Assembly: GCF_003439125.1 (NCBI RefSeq)
Contig: NZ_QSUU01000008.1
Span: forward strand, 66,203 to 130,202
Direction of reading: 5' to 3'
Origin: Collinsella sp. OM04-5
GTDB lineage: Bacteria > Actinomycetota > Coriobacteriia > Coriobacteriales > Coriobacteriaceae
Length of the DNA: 64,000 bases
Below the pieces are notes generated by a model, which saw only the letters and a program-made list of their open reading frames with translations, had not been told where the DNA came from and ran no database searches. Both the position numbers and the translations under genes were made by a program. Positions 43,308 through 52,221 of this stretch are shown here, one piece after another; position 1 is the first letter of the stretch; every line of letters starts with the position of its first letter.

Positions 43308-43697
43308 TTAGGCTTCCGTTGTTGGACCCGTCGCATCTTCCTTGCTCAACATCGCCCTCAGCTTCTCGAAGCTCTCCTCGCTCAGGCAATGCTCCATGTG
43401 GCAACCTTCTTGCGAGGCAACCTCTGCCGAAACGCCTGCTTCCTCGAGCAGCTCTACAAAAAAGCAGTGACGCTCCCACATTTGGCGGGCGACCTCAAGC
43501 CCTCGCTCCGTCAGGTGCACATCGCGCTTGCCCATTTCGACATAGCCGTTGCTTTCCAGCGTCGCCATGGCCTTGGAGACGCTTGCCTTGGTTACGCCAA
43601 GGTATTCGGCAACGTCAATCGAACGAACGGTACCCTGCCGTTCCGAGAGCACATAGATAGATTCGAGATAGTCTTCTCCAGATTCACGCAGGGCCAT
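43308..43697 (-). CDS. DtxR/MntR family metalloregulator
   Basis: The 129 residues carry the family opening ESGEDYLESIYVLSE, a winged helix with IDVAEYLGVTKASVSKAMATLESNGYV, and the metal-binding and dimer segment RHCFFVELLEEAGVSAEVASQEGCHMEHCLS, in which H, E, C and H ligands occur in the MntR/DtxR order. The SH3-like C-terminal domain is absent, as in MntR. It should repress genes in response to Mn(II) or Fe(II). The start at 43697 follows AAAGGCGG. AGTTAGCC half-sites lie upstream. Confidence 0.92.
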   Translation of the reverse strand: MALRESGEDYLESIYVLSERQGTVRSIDVAEYLGVTKASVSKAMATLESNGYVEMGKRDVHLTERGLEVARQMWERHCFFVELLEEAGVSAEVASQEGCHMEHCLSEESFEKLRAMLSKEDATGPTTEA

Positions 43698-43721
43698 GGG
43701 CCGCCTTTCGCGATGGCTTCT

Positions 43722-43802
43722 AGTTAGCCTTTGGATACTTTTGCTTGATTTACTTTACCGCAAAAGTTGCCCATGTCTTACTACTTTGCCTAAAAGTTAG
43801 CC
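43722..43802. promoter_or_regulatory. Possible DtxR-type half-sites upstream of the DtxR gene
   Basis: AGTTAGCC occurs at 43722-43729 and 43795-43802, and a related AAAAGTTGCCC between them. TTAGCC resembles half of the DtxR/IdeR box (TTAGG-TTAGCCTAA). These could be sites for autoregulation; no complete palindrome is present. Confidence 0.4.
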
Positions 43803-43837
43803 GTGTTTCACAAAACATGCGGGACGAAAACAAAATG

Positions 43838-43900
43838 GGGACGCCCCGCAAGGAGTGTCCCCAGCTGCCGGCAGAAAAGGAACGTCCCCAGATGCCGAAT
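43838..43900. repeat. Dispersed repeat, family B, copy 2
   Basis: GGAGTGTCCCCAGCTGCCGG is followed by GGAACGTCCCCAGATGCCG, two half units of the family seen at 4089-4150. Confidence 0.7.
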
Positions 43901-43906
43901 CCGCAG

Positions 43907-44677
43907 CTACAGCAGGCCAAAGTGTTTGGCGGCGTTGTAGATGCCGTCGTCGTCCACGGCGGTCGTCACGTAGGTCGCCACGGCCTTCACGGTATCCTGC
44001 GCGTTGCCCATGGCCACGCTCGTGCCCACGGCGGCAAACATCGACAGGTCGTTCTCGCCGTCGCCAAAGGCAATCGCCTCGCTCGCGTCGATGCCCAGGC
44101 GCTCCAGCGTCGCCGCCACACCCAGGTCCTTGCCGCCGTTTGCCGGAATAATGTCGCAGAACAGATCGCACCAGCGCGTAGTGAGCGAATGCGACACCGC
44201 ATCGGTCACGATATGCTCGTCGGCCGGGTCCACAAAGGCGCAGAACTGGTAGACCGGTGCGTCAAAGGCGCGCTCAAACGGTTCCTCGTGGTAGACGATC
44301 CCCGCGTTGTTGCCGGCCGTCACCACGCGCTCGGACAGGCGGTTCACAAACGAGTTCTCGCCCTGCATACACAGCGAGTCGCAGCGTCCCTGCGCCACCT
44401 GGTCCACGATCACCGCAACGTCGTCCGGATCGATCGGGCAGCTGCGGTAAACCCCCTCGGCATCAAAGCAGTGCTGGCCCGAGAGCGTAATGTACGCATC
44501 CCAACCCAATTCGAACAGCCAATCGGGCATCTGATAGGTCGGGCGACCCGTGGCGATCACGCACGCAATCCCCTGCTCATGAAAGCTGTCGAGCACCTGC
44601 TGCGCCGACGCCGGAATCCGATGGGTCTTAAAGCTCAGCAACGTGCCGTCGATATCGAAAAACGCGGCCTTGATCAT
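43907..44677 (-). CDS. Cof-type HAD-IIB sugar-phosphatase-like hydrolase
   Basis: This 256-residue HAD phosphatase of subfamily IIB has motif I FFDIDGTLLS at 6-15, motif II Thr/Ser in VIATGRPTYQ, a type-IIB cap in the middle, the Lys of motif III in NGGKDLGVAATLERLGI and motif IV FGDGENDLSMF. Cof-like enzymes dephosphorylate sugar phosphates, PLP or FMN; the sequence does not say which. It lies six bases after the ABC-F gene on the minus strand, so the two are probably co-transcribed. Confidence 0.92.
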   Translation of the reverse strand: MIKAAFFDIDGTLLSFKTHRIPASAQQVLDSFHEQGIACVIATGRPTYQMPDWLFELGWDAYITLSGQHCFDAEGVYRSCPIDPDDVAVIVDQVAQGRCDSLCMQGENSFVNRLSERVVTAGNNAGIVYHEEPFERAFDAPVYQFCAFVDPADEHIVTDAVSHSLTTRWCDLFCDIIPANGGKDLGVAATLERLGIDASEAIAFGDGENDLSMFAAVGTSVAMGNAQDTVKAVATYVTTAVDDDGIYNAAKHFGLL

Positions 44678-44683
44678 CCTCGC

Positions 44684-46543
44684 CTACTCCTCGCCCTCGA
44701 GCCTCTCGCTCGCCTCGAGCCACGCCAGCTCCAACTCGTCCATGGCGGCGTGGGCCTCGTCGATCTTTGCCTGCTGCTCGCCCAGCGCCGTGTAGTTGGT
44801 GGGGTCGACCTGAGCCATCGCGGCCTCGGCCTCCTCCACGCGGGCGCGCTGCGTCTCCATTTTGCGCTCGAGCGAGCTCACCTCGCGGCGAAGCTTCTGG
44901 CGTTCGGCGTTGGAAAGGCCATTGGGCTGGCCGCTCGACTTGGGCTTTTCGGCCGCAGCCGCCGCGGCACCGGTGTCAAACGTGCCGGTCTTGGCGCTCG
45001 GTGCACCCACGGGCTCGCCCTCGGCGGTGGCGTTGCACAGGCGCAGGTACTGGTCGACGCCGCCAGGCATATGCGTCAGATGGCCATCGAGCAGCGCCCA
45101 CTGCTGGTCAGTCACGCGCTCCATCAAAAAGCGGTCGTGCGTCACCAGAATCAGCGTGCCGGGCCAGCCGTCGAGCAGGTCCTCGACAATCGCCAGCATA
45201 TCGGTATCCAGGTCGTTGCCGGGCTCGTCCAAGATGAGCACGTTGGGTTCGTCCAGGATCGTCAGCAACAGCGACAGGCGACGGCGCTGGCCGCCCGAAA
45301 GATCGCCGATGCGGCTCCAGAGCTGCTGCGTCGTAAAGCCCAGACGCTCGCAGAGCTTCTCGGGTGAAGTCTCCTTGCCGTCAATGACGTAGTACTTCTT
45401 ATAGTGGCTGAGCACCTCGCGGATCGTGTCGCCCATGTAGGGTTCGAGCTCCTCGAGCTGCTGCGACAGCACGCCAAAGCGCACCGTCTGGCCGATCTTC
45501 ACGCGGCCGCGCAGGGGCGCGATCTTGCCCTGGATCACGTCGAGCAAAGTCGACTTGCCGGCGCCGTTCTCGCCCAAAAGACCATAGCGGTCGCCCGCAC
45601 CAATGAGCCAGGTCACGTCGTTGAGCACCTGCTTGGGCGCGCCATCGGTATCCGCATAGCCGGCGTCCACGTCGACCACATCGATAACTTGCTTGCCCAG
45701 GCGGCTCACGGCCAGGCGCTTGAGCTCCAGCTCGTCACGCACGGGCGGCACGTCGGCGATCAGCTCGCGAGCGGCATCCACGCGAAACTTGGGCTTGGTG
45801 GAGCGCGCCTGGGCACCGCGGCTCAGCCACGCGAGCTCCTTACGTGCCATGTTGCGACGGCGCTCCTCGGTAACCGCGGCCATGCGGTCGCGTTCCACGC
45901 GCTGCAGGATATATGCCGAATAGCCGCCCTCGAAGGGATCGACCTGGCCGTCGTGAACCTCCCACATGCTGGTGCAGACCTCGTCCAAGAACCAGCGATC
46001 GTGCGTGACCACGAGCATCGCGCCCTGACCGCGCTGCCAGCGGGCCTTTAAGTGACGCGCAAGCCAGTTGATGGTGCGCATGTCCAGATGGTTGGTGGGC
46101 TCATCGAGCATGAGCACGTCATAGTCGCCGATCAGCAGGCGCGCGAGGTCCACGCGGCGGCGCTGACCGCCCGAGAGCTCGCCTACCATGCCCTCCCAGG
46201 GCACATCGCTAATAAGACCGGCCAGAATCTGGCGCGTACGGGGGCTCGACGCCCACTCGTACTCGGGGGCGTCACCCACAACGGCATGATGCACGGTATC
46301 GGTATCGACAAGCTGGTCCTTTTGGCCGAGTAGACCGATCGTGATGCCGCGGCGGTGCGTCACGCGTCCGTCATCGGGCTCCAGCGTGCCGGCGAGCACG
46401 CTCAGCAGCGTCGACTTGCCGTCGCCGTTTTTGCCGACAATACCAATACGGTCGCCCTCGTCCACGCCGAGCGTCACGCTATCGAAAATATGCTTGGTGG
46501 GAAACTCTAGGCTGACGGAATCGCATCCCAAAAGAATCGCCAT
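44684..46543 (-). CDS. ABC-F family ATPase (Uup-like)
   Basis: The 619 residues hold two ABC ATPase domains with no membrane part: GKNGDGKSTLL then LSGGQRRRVDLARLL and LMLDEPTNHLD in the first; GENGAGKSTLLD, LSGGQRRRLSLLL and LILDEPGNDLD in the second. The linker has the basic helical Uup/EttA arm. An Ala-rich hinge and a C-terminal coiled coil (about 545-615) match the Uup type. ABC-F proteins act on the ribosome. The second Walker B reads GNDLD in place of TNHLD. The ATG at 46543 follows AAGGAG. Antibiotic resistance is not indicated. Confidence 0.9.
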   Translation of the reverse strand: MAILLGCDSVSLEFPTKHIFDSVTLGVDEGDRIGIVGKNGDGKSTLLSVLAGTLEPDDGRVTHRRGITIGLLGQKDQLVDTDTVHHAVVGDAPEYEWASSPRTRQILAGLISDVPWEGMVGELSGGQRRRVDLARLLIGDYDVLMLDEPTNHLDMRTINWLARHLKARWQRGQGAMLVVTHDRWFLDEVCTSMWEVHDGQVDPFEGGYSAYILQRVERDRMAAVTEERRRNMARKELAWLSRGAQARSTKPKFRVDAARELIADVPPVRDELELKRLAVSRLGKQVIDVVDVDAGYADTDGAPKQVLNDVTWLIGAGDRYGLLGENGAGKSTLLDVIQGKIAPLRGRVKIGQTVRFGVLSQQLEELEPYMGDTIREVLSHYKKYYVIDGKETSPEKLCERLGFTTQQLWSRIGDLSGGQRRRLSLLLTILDEPNVLILDEPGNDLDTDMLAIVEDLLDGWPGTLILVTHDRFLMERVTDQQWALLDGHLTHMPGGVDQYLRLCNATAEGEPVGAPSAKTGTFDTGAAAAAAEKPKSSGQPNGLSNAERQKLRREVSSLERKMETQRARVEEAEAAMAQVDPTNYTALGEQQAKIDEAHAAMDELELAWLEASERLEGEE

Positions 46544-46587
46544 ATGCCCTGCTCCTTCGTAGAAATTCAACGTTCTCCATGATAGCG

Positions 46588-46629
46588 AAAACCACCACAA
46601 AGGGGACGGGCGCCTTCGTGGTGGTTTTG
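46588..46629. repeat. Dispersed palindromic repeat, family A, copy 4
   Basis: AAAACCACCACAAAGG and the right arm CCTTCGTGGTGGTTTT surround GGACGGGCG. It is the most diverged copy, but the two arm changes keep the hairpin. Confidence 0.83.
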
Positions 46630-46653
46630 GGCAAGCGCACCAGCACACGACAC

Positions 46654-46690
46654 AAAAAGGCGGGCCATCTCCCGCAAGAGATGACCCGCC
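46654..46690 (-). terminator. Rho-independent terminator of the pst operon
   Basis: On the minus strand GGCGGGTCATCTC and GAGATGGCCCGCC form a stem with a short loop, followed by TTTTTGTG. Confidence 0.92.
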
Positions 46691-46746
46691 TCTCCAATCA
46701 GTCCCGCGGCAACCGTGGCCGCCGCGGGCCTCAAGCATGTCCCGGA

Positions 46747-47622
46747 CTAGGAGAACATGCCGGTGAGGTAATCATTCAGCCGCTTATCCTTGGGCCGTTG
46801 GAAAATCTCGTCGGTCTCGTCGTACTCGACCATATCGCCCATGTAGAAAAACGCCGTGCGGTTGGACACGCGCGACGCCTGCTCCATGTTGTGCGTCACG
46901 ATGACGATGGCGCGGTCGGCCACGATCGACGACATGAGGTCCTCGATCGCCAGCGTCGAGATGGGGTCGAGCGCCGAGCAGGGCTCGTCAAACAGGATTA
47001 CGTCGGGGTTGAGCGCCAGCGTGCGCGCAATGCACAGACGCTGCTGCTGACCGCCCGAAAGCGCGTAGGCGCTCTTGTCGAGCTTGTCTTTGACCTCGTC
47101 CCACAGCGCGGCGCCACGCAAGCTCTCCTCGACCATGCGGTCGAGCTCGTCACGGTCGGTGATGCCGTGGCGCTTGGGCGCAAAGGTGATGTTGTCGCGA
47201 ATGGACTTGCGGAAGGGGTTTGGCTGCTGGAACACCATGCCGATGGAGCGACGCAGCTCGTACGTGTTCTCGGTCTTGGTGTTCACGTTGCGCCCGCGGT
47301 AGTTGATCTCGCCCTCCACGCGACAGCGGCGAATCTCGCGATTCATCAGGTTGAGGCTACGCAAGAAGGTCGACTTGCCGCAGCCCGAAGGCCCGATGAG
47401 CGCCGTGATCTCACCCTTGTGGAAGTCGAGCGACGTATTGTGCAGCGCATGGTGGTCGCCATAGTACACGTTGACGTCCTTGGCGGAGAGCACGACCTCG
47501 TCGCTCACGGCCTTGCCGCTCACGCGCACGCGCCTCTCGCTCTCCCCCACGCTCGACAGAAAGTCCTGGGGGGTGTCGGACGTGGCCGCCTCGGTTGCGG
47601 GCGTTGCATTCATATCGCTCAT
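46747..47622 (-). CDS. pstB: Phosphate ABC transporter ATP-binding protein
   Basis: PstB powers high-affinity phosphate uptake. In its 291 residues Walker A is GPSGCGKSTFLRSLN, the signature LSGGQQQRLCIAR and Walker B VILFDEPCSALDPIS. The N-terminal 40 residues are an acidic/Ser-rich extension not usual in PstB (about 250-260 residues). The start codon overlaps the pstA stop (ATGA). PhoU, often the next gene, is absent here because the operon ends in a terminator. Confidence 0.96.
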   Translation of the reverse strand: MSDMNATPATEAATSDTPQDFLSSVGESERRVRVSGKAVSDEVVLSAKDVNVYYGDHHALHNTSLDFHKGEITALIGPSGCGKSTFLRSLNLMNREIRRCRVEGEINYRGRNVNTKTENTYELRRSIGMVFQQPNPFRKSIRDNITFAPKRHGITDRDELDRMVEESLRGAALWDEVKDKLDKSAYALSGGQQQRLCIARTLALNPDVILFDEPCSALDPISTLAIEDLMSSIVADRAIVIVTHNMEQASRVSNRTAFFYMGDMVEYDETDEIFQRPKDKRLNDYLTGMFS

Positions 47623-48545
47623 TCGGCCGTCATCTTCCTTGCCAGTTGCTTGCCCACGATACGGGCGACTACGTTAAACAGCAGCACGCAAATCATCAGC
47701 AGTGCCGCGGTGCCCCAGACGATCTGCTGGGCCTCGGGGCTGCCCTCGCCATAGATCTTGTAGATGTGCACGGCCAGCGACTCGCCGGGACGGAACACGT
47801 TCCAGGCGCAGGTGGGGCTCGACAGGTTAAAGCTCAAGAAGTTGAGGCGGACCGGCGAGCTCATGCCCGAGGTAAAGAGCAGCGCCGCGGCCTCGCCAAA
47901 CACGCGGCCGGCCGAAAGCACGATGCCGGTCACGATGGCGGGCATGGCCTCGGGAATCAGGATGTGCAGTGTGGCCTCCCAGCGAGTGAGGCCCATGGCC
48001 AGGCACGCATCGCGCTGGGCTTGCGGCACGTCCTCGAGTGCCTGCTGGATCACGCGCACCAGGATGGGGATGTTGAACATGGTAAGCGCGACGGCGCCGG
48101 AGATGATGGAGTACTTCCAGCCCAGCTGCACCGAGAACACCAGAAAGCCGAACATGCCCACGACAATGGAGGGCAGCGAGGACAGCGTCTCGATGGCGGT
48201 GGAGGCGATGTCGCGGATGGGCCCATCGGGCGCGTACTCAACCAAAAAGACCGCGCCGCCCAGACTGATGGGCACCGAGATGACCAGGGTGATCAGCAGC
48301 AGATAGAACGAGTCGAACAGCTGGTAGAGCACGCCGCCCTGCGTTCCGTTGGCGCGTGCGGGCTGCGTGAGAAAGCCCGGCTGGAACAGCGTCGAGATAC
48401 CCTCGAACAGGATGTAGGCCACCATGGAGACGACGATAAGCATGACGATGGCGACAATCGCCGTCAGCACGCCCGTGGCGATGCGGTCCTGCTTTTGGAC
48501 ACGCCCGAGTCTCGCCTCGTCGATGTGGATGCGCGTGCTAGCCAC
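47619..48545 (-). CDS. pstA: Phosphate ABC transporter permease PstA
   Basis: The 308-residue inner-membrane permease has six predicted helices and the conserved EAA loop VPQAQRDACLAMGLTRWEATLHILIPEAMPAI, which contacts PstB. ALTMFNIPILVRVIQQAL and VVGMFGFLVF are typical PstA stretches. It starts at GTG 48545, overlapping the end of pstC by eight bases. Confidence 0.96.
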   Translation of the reverse strand: MASTRIHIDEARLGRVQKQDRIATGVLTAIVAIVMLIVVSMVAYILFEGISTLFQPGFLTQPARANGTQGGVLYQLFDSFYLLLITLVISVPISLGGAVFLVEYAPDGPIRDIASTAIETLSSLPSIVVGMFGFLVFSVQLGWKYSIISGAVALTMFNIPILVRVIQQALEDVPQAQRDACLAMGLTRWEATLHILIPEAMPAIVTGIVLSAGRVFGEAAALLFTSGMSSPVRLNFLSFNLSSPTCAWNVFRPGESLAVHIYKIYGEGSPEAQQIVWGTAALLMICVLLFNVVARIVGKQLARKMTAE

Positions 48546-49446
48546 GAGCCTTCGCCCCCTTGCAGCCGATAAGGTGGATGATCAGGATAAAGATGAGGCT
48601 CATGCCCATCAGCAGCAGACCGAGCGCCCACAGAACGTCGTCCTGGGCCGAGCCCTCGGCATAGACCGCCATGGACGTGGTGAGCGTGGTGGTAATGGTC
48701 GAGGCAGGCGACAGCAGCGACGTCGGCATGGCCTCGATGCCGCCGATAACCATGCGCACGGCGAGCGTTTCGCCAAAGGCGCGGGTCATGCCAAGGATGA
48801 CCGCGGTCATGAGCGACGGCATGGCGGACTTGAGCACCACGTGCCAGATGGTCTGCCAGCGGGTGTAGCCCAGCGCGAGCGAGCCCTGACGGTAGCTGTC
48901 GGGCACAGCGCGCAGGCCATCGACCGAAAGCGTGGTCATCGTCGGCAGAATCATGACTGCCAGCACGATAGCGCCGGGCAAGATACCCAGACCCGTGCTC
49001 ACGTGGAAAACGCTCTTCATAAGACCGACGACCACGTGAAAACCGATCAGGCCAAAGACGACCGAGGGAATGCCGGTCAAAAGCTCAATCAGTGGTTGGA
49101 AGACCTTGGAACCAAACTTAGGCTGGATCTCGACCGCAAAGATGGCAGAGCCGATGGCGATGGGTAGCGCGATAAGCGTGGAGAGCACCATGACCGCAAA
49201 CGAAGTGACGATCAGGGGCAGGGCGCCGGTATAGGGCAGACCGTTTTCGGCCGTGTTGGCCAGGTCCCACTTGGTGCCGGTAAAGAACTCGACGATCGAA
49301 ACGCCGTCCTTGAGAAAAGCCGAGAGGCCCTTTTGGGCGACCATAAAGATGAGCGCGGCAACGACAAGCGTCACGAGCGCTACGCACGCGCCCGTGACGA
49401 CTAGGCCCACGTTCTCAAGGTCGCGCTTTGGCAGCTGTTTTGCCAT
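48538..49446 (-). CDS. pstC: Phosphate ABC transporter permease PstC
   Basis: The 302-residue permease has six helices. The family stretch GIPSVVFGLIGFHVVV and the EAA loop VPDSYRQGSLALGYTRWQTIWHVVLKSAMPSLM are clear, as is the WDLANTAENGLPYTGALPLIVTS segment after helix 1. It forms the channel with PstA and lies 25 bases after pstS. Confidence 0.96.
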   Translation of the reverse strand: MAKQLPKRDLENVGLVVTGACVALVTLVVAALIFMVAQKGLSAFLKDGVSIVEFFTGTKWDLANTAENGLPYTGALPLIVTSFAVMVLSTLIALPIAIGSAIFAVEIQPKFGSKVFQPLIELLTGIPSVVFGLIGFHVVVGLMKSVFHVSTGLGILPGAIVLAVMILPTMTTLSVDGLRAVPDSYRQGSLALGYTRWQTIWHVVLKSAMPSLMTAVILGMTRAFGETLAVRMVIGGIEAMPTSLLSPASTITTTLTTSMAVYAEGSAQDDVLWALGLLLMGMSLIFILIIHLIGCKGAKARG

Positions 49447-49471
49447 TGCAAACCTTTCCGGGGGCGATTAC

Positions 49472-50410
49472 TTATTTAGAGGAGACCTTGCCGCTGGCGT
49501 CCTTGACGACCTTCATGGCAGAGACGGGGATAAAGCCCTGCTCCTCGACGAGCTTGCCCTGGACGTCGTCGGAGAGCATGAACTCCAGGAAGGCCTTGGT
49601 GGCCTCGTCGGCGTCCTTCGCGCAGTACATGTGCTCGGTAGCCCAAATCCTGAAGGAATCGTCGGTGACGTTTGCGCTCTTGGGCTCGACACCCTCGACC
49701 TTGATGGCGTTGAACTTGGAGTCGTCGAAGTGCGAGAAGTCGAGGTACGAGATGGCGTTGTCGGTGCTGCCCATCTGAGTCTGGACATCGCCGGACTTAT
49801 CGAGCTCGGCGTCGCCCTTAAAGTCGACGGCCTCGTCGCCAAAGACGGCGGCCTCGAAGGTGGCGCGGGTGCCGGAGCCGGCCTTGCGGTTGAGAACGAC
49901 GATCTTGGCGTCGTCACCGCCGACCTCCTTCCAGTTGGTGATCTGGCCGGAGAAGATGCCCTTGAGCTGCTCGAGGGACAGGTCGTCGACCTTCACGTTC
50001 TTGGAGACGACGGGACCCATGCCCACGACGGCAACCTCGTGGTCGACGAGGTTCTTGACCTGATCGGCCTCGAGCTTAGTCTCGGCGAAGACGTCGGAGT
50101 TACCGATGGTAACGGTGCCGGCGGCGACAGCGGTCAGGCCCTTGCCCGAACCGTTGCCCGAACCGGAGACGGAGACGTCGGGGTTGGCATCCATGAACTT
50201 CTCGGCAGCGGCCTCGACGAGAGCCTGGAACGAAGAGGCGCCGTCGTAGGTCACCTCGCCGGAGACGGACTCGGCAGCGGCGGCGCTACCCTTGTCGGCG
50301 GCGTCGGATGCACCGGAGACGCCACAACCAACGAGACCGAGACCGACGATGCTGGCAAGACCACCAGCGAGGCCGAGGAACTGACGACGAGAATAAGCCT
50401 GATCGAGCAT
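49472..50410 (-). CDS. pstS: Phosphate-binding lipoprotein PstS
   Basis: This 312-residue extracytoplasmic receptor captures phosphate for PstCAB. The signal peptide has a twin-arginine motif (SRRQFLGL) and a lipobox LVGC, so export by Tat followed by lipid anchoring is expected. Phosphate-binding segments are DGASSFQALVEAAAEKF (early), RKAGSGTRATFE (middle) and GSTDNAISYLDFS. The ATG at 50410 follows AAAGGA. It heads the pstSCAB operon. A short leader hairpin (GCGGGCA/TGCCCGC, 50436-50452) precedes it; no clear PHO box was identified. Confidence 0.95.
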   Translation of the reverse strand: MLDQAYSRRQFLGLAGGLASIVGLGLVGCGVSGASDAADKGSAAAAESVSGEVTYDGASSFQALVEAAAEKFMDANPDVSVSGSGNGSGKGLTAVAAGTVTIGNSDVFAETKLEADQVKNLVDHEVAVVGMGPVVSKNVKVDDLSLEQLKGIFSGQITNWKEVGGDDAKIVVLNRKAGSGTRATFEAAVFGDEAVDFKGDAELDKSGDVQTQMGSTDNAISYLDFSHFDDSKFNAIKVEGVEPKSANVTDDSFRIWATEHMYCAKDADEATKAFLEFMLSDDVQGKLVEEQGFIPVSAMKVVKDASGKVSSK

Positions 50411-50613
50411 GATCTTCCTTTCATACATGCGACTCGCGGGCACCCTGCCCGCTTTGCTGTATGGAAAGATACGTTCCCGACCAGGCAACGCCCGCGCCAA
50501 CTGCTGTTTCTTACGGGCATTTGATAGACCCTTACCGCAAGTGCGGCCCAGCCTTTACAAACGAATAACAATCCAGCGTCGAACATGGCACACCTTTTAC
50601 ACCAATGAAAACG
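50411..50613. promoter_or_regulatory. Leader and promoter region of pstSCAB
   Basis: This stretch holds the GCGGGCA-N3-TGCCCGC hairpin 26 bases upstream of the pstS start. Minus-strand sequence includes GGATTGTTATTCGTTTGTAAAG, an AT-rich possible regulator or promoter zone. No consensus -35/-10 or PHO box is certain. Confidence 0.4.
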
Positions 50614-50682
50614 AAGTTGCGGTGAAATAGTTCCTGTTTGGCCATCAGGCAGCCTCTTTTAGGAACTATTCCACCGCAACTT
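50614..50682. repeat. Palindromic repeat, family D, copy 1
   Basis: AAGTTGCGGTG-A-AATAGTTCCT pairs with AGGAACTATT-C-CACCGCAACTT across a centre containing TTTGGCCA. It follows the PepV-like gene and can terminate it on the minus strand (CGTTTTC follows). Related copies lie at 54072-54138 and 57613-57678. Confidence 0.85.
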
Positions 50683-50729
50683 AAAAAGCCCGGACGAAAG
50701 GGGTGCTAAGTTGTTAAAACGCCGCAGCC

Positions 50730-52166
50730 TTAAAGCTCCAGCTCGTTCAAGCGCAGGATTGCGACGATATAAATCTTGAGCGCCTGCTTGAGCTGTTCCT
50801 CGTTGGCGCACTCGTTGGGACCGTGCATCTGGCCGCCCCACTCGGGCAGCTCCAGACCGGTCTCCTCGGGGCCAAACGAGACGGCGCGGGCAAAGTTGCG
50901 CGCATACGTGCCGCCGCCCATGGCAAAGGGTTCGGCATGCTTGCCGGTGAACTCGTTATAGGTATCGATAAGCGCCTTCACGGCCGGATCGTCGGCAGAC
51001 ACCGAGAACGGCACCTTCGCGCGACCCAGCTGGCACGTCACGCCAAAACGGCCCACGAGCGGCTCGAGCTGCTCGCGGATGGTATCGGCACTCGTGCTGT
51101 CGGGGAAGCGCACGTCGATGACCTGCTCAATATGGCCATCCGCCACGCGGATGACGCCAGCGTTGCAGGTAAGCGGGCCAAACGCCGGACTCGTCGCATC
51201 GATACCTAGGCCGCGGCCATAGGCATCCGCATGCACAAAGGCCAGGAACTTGACGAACTCGTGCTCGGCAGGCGTCAGCAGGCGCTCGTCGCGTGCACCA
51301 AACGCGTCTTCGGCCTCGCGCAGATACGACACGATCAGGCCGACGGCGTTGATGGTGCCCTCAGGCATCGAAGCGTGGCCGCCAATACCGTGGGCGAAAA
51401 TCTGCGCATGCCCGTTATCAAGCGCCGTGATCTCCAGGCGGTCGGCGTTCTCAACGGGCGCCGGCAGTTCATCGGCGGCAATCGCGAGCTCGCAGATGGA
51501 CTGCGACGGAATGGCATTGCTCGCCTCGGAGCCGCTCCACGACACGATGCGCCCGCCGTCGATCTTGGGACTCACGAACGTCGCCCCAAACTGGCCCTTC
51601 TCGGCATTGCAGACCGGAAACTCGGCATCGGGCGTAAACAAAAAGTCGGGGTCTGCGTGGTTCTCCAGATAATGGTGAACGTCGGACATGCCCACTTCCT
51701 CATCGCAGCCCAGCAGCGCGCGGAAAGTATAGCGCGGGGTAATGCCGTGCTTGAGCAGATAGGCGCCGGCGTAGAGTGACAGCACCGCCGGACCCTTGTC
51801 GTCGATAACGCCGCGGCCGAGCAGCCAGCCCTCGCGACGCTCCAGCGCAAACGGGTCGGTGTTCCAACCCGGGCCGGCGGGCACCACGTCCACGTGGCAG
51901 ATGGTCGCGAGCTGCTTGTCGCCGCGGCCAGGGATATCGGCAATGCCCACATAGCCCTCGTCGTCGCTCGTCTGATAGCCAAGCTTCTGCGCGATGCCGA
52001 GCGCACAGTCGAGCGCGTCACGGACCGGGCGGCCAAACGGCGCGCCGGGCTCTGCATCGGCAGAAACTGCCACGGACGGATAGCTCACCAGTTGCTCGAT
52101 ATCGGCGACGACATCTTCCCAGACCTCGTCAACATACTCGGCAACGCTCTGCTCCACCTGATTCAT
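50730..52166 (-). CDS. M20 family dipeptidase (PepV/Sapep-like)
   Basis: This 478-residue dizinc peptidase has ICHVDVVPAGPGWNTDPF (first ligand pair), LGRGVIDDKGPAVLSLYAG (bridging Asp), LGCDEEVGMSD (catalytic Glu pair), PDAEFPV, and near the C-terminus AMGGGTYARNF and EWGGQMHGPNECANEEQL with the last His ligand. The GVIDDKGP motif and long lid place it with PepV-type dipeptidases rather than DapE. ATG 52166 follows TAGGAGG. Broad dipeptidase activity is likely. Confidence 0.92.
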   Translation of the reverse strand: MNQVEQSVAEYVDEVWEDVVADIEQLVSYPSVAVSADAEPGAPFGRPVRDALDCALGIAQKLGYQTSDDEGYVGIADIPGRGDKQLATICHVDVVPAGPGWNTDPFALERREGWLLGRGVIDDKGPAVLSLYAGAYLLKHGITPRYTFRALLGCDEEVGMSDVHHYLENHADPDFLFTPDAEFPVCNAEKGQFGATFVSPKIDGGRIVSWSGSEASNAIPSQSICELAIAADELPAPVENADRLEITALDNGHAQIFAHGIGGHASMPEGTINAVGLIVSYLREAEDAFGARDERLLTPAEHEFVKFLAFVHADAYGRGLGIDATSPAFGPLTCNAGVIRVADGHIEQVIDVRFPDSTSADTIREQLEPLVGRFGVTCQLGRAKVPFSVSADDPAVKALIDTYNEFTGKHAEPFAMGGGTYARNFARAVSFGPEETGLELPEWGGQMHGPNECANEEQLKQALKIYIVAILRLNELEL

Positions 52167-52221
52167 GGACGACCTCCTAACCCATGAGCGGCGATCACGC
52201 CCGCCCCTCACATTACGTCTA

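Noticed and set aside
46544..46738. 65-residue N-terminal extension of the ABC-F ATPase
   Set aside because: It crosses a family A repeat and the pst terminator, and the ATG at 46543 has AAGGAG.
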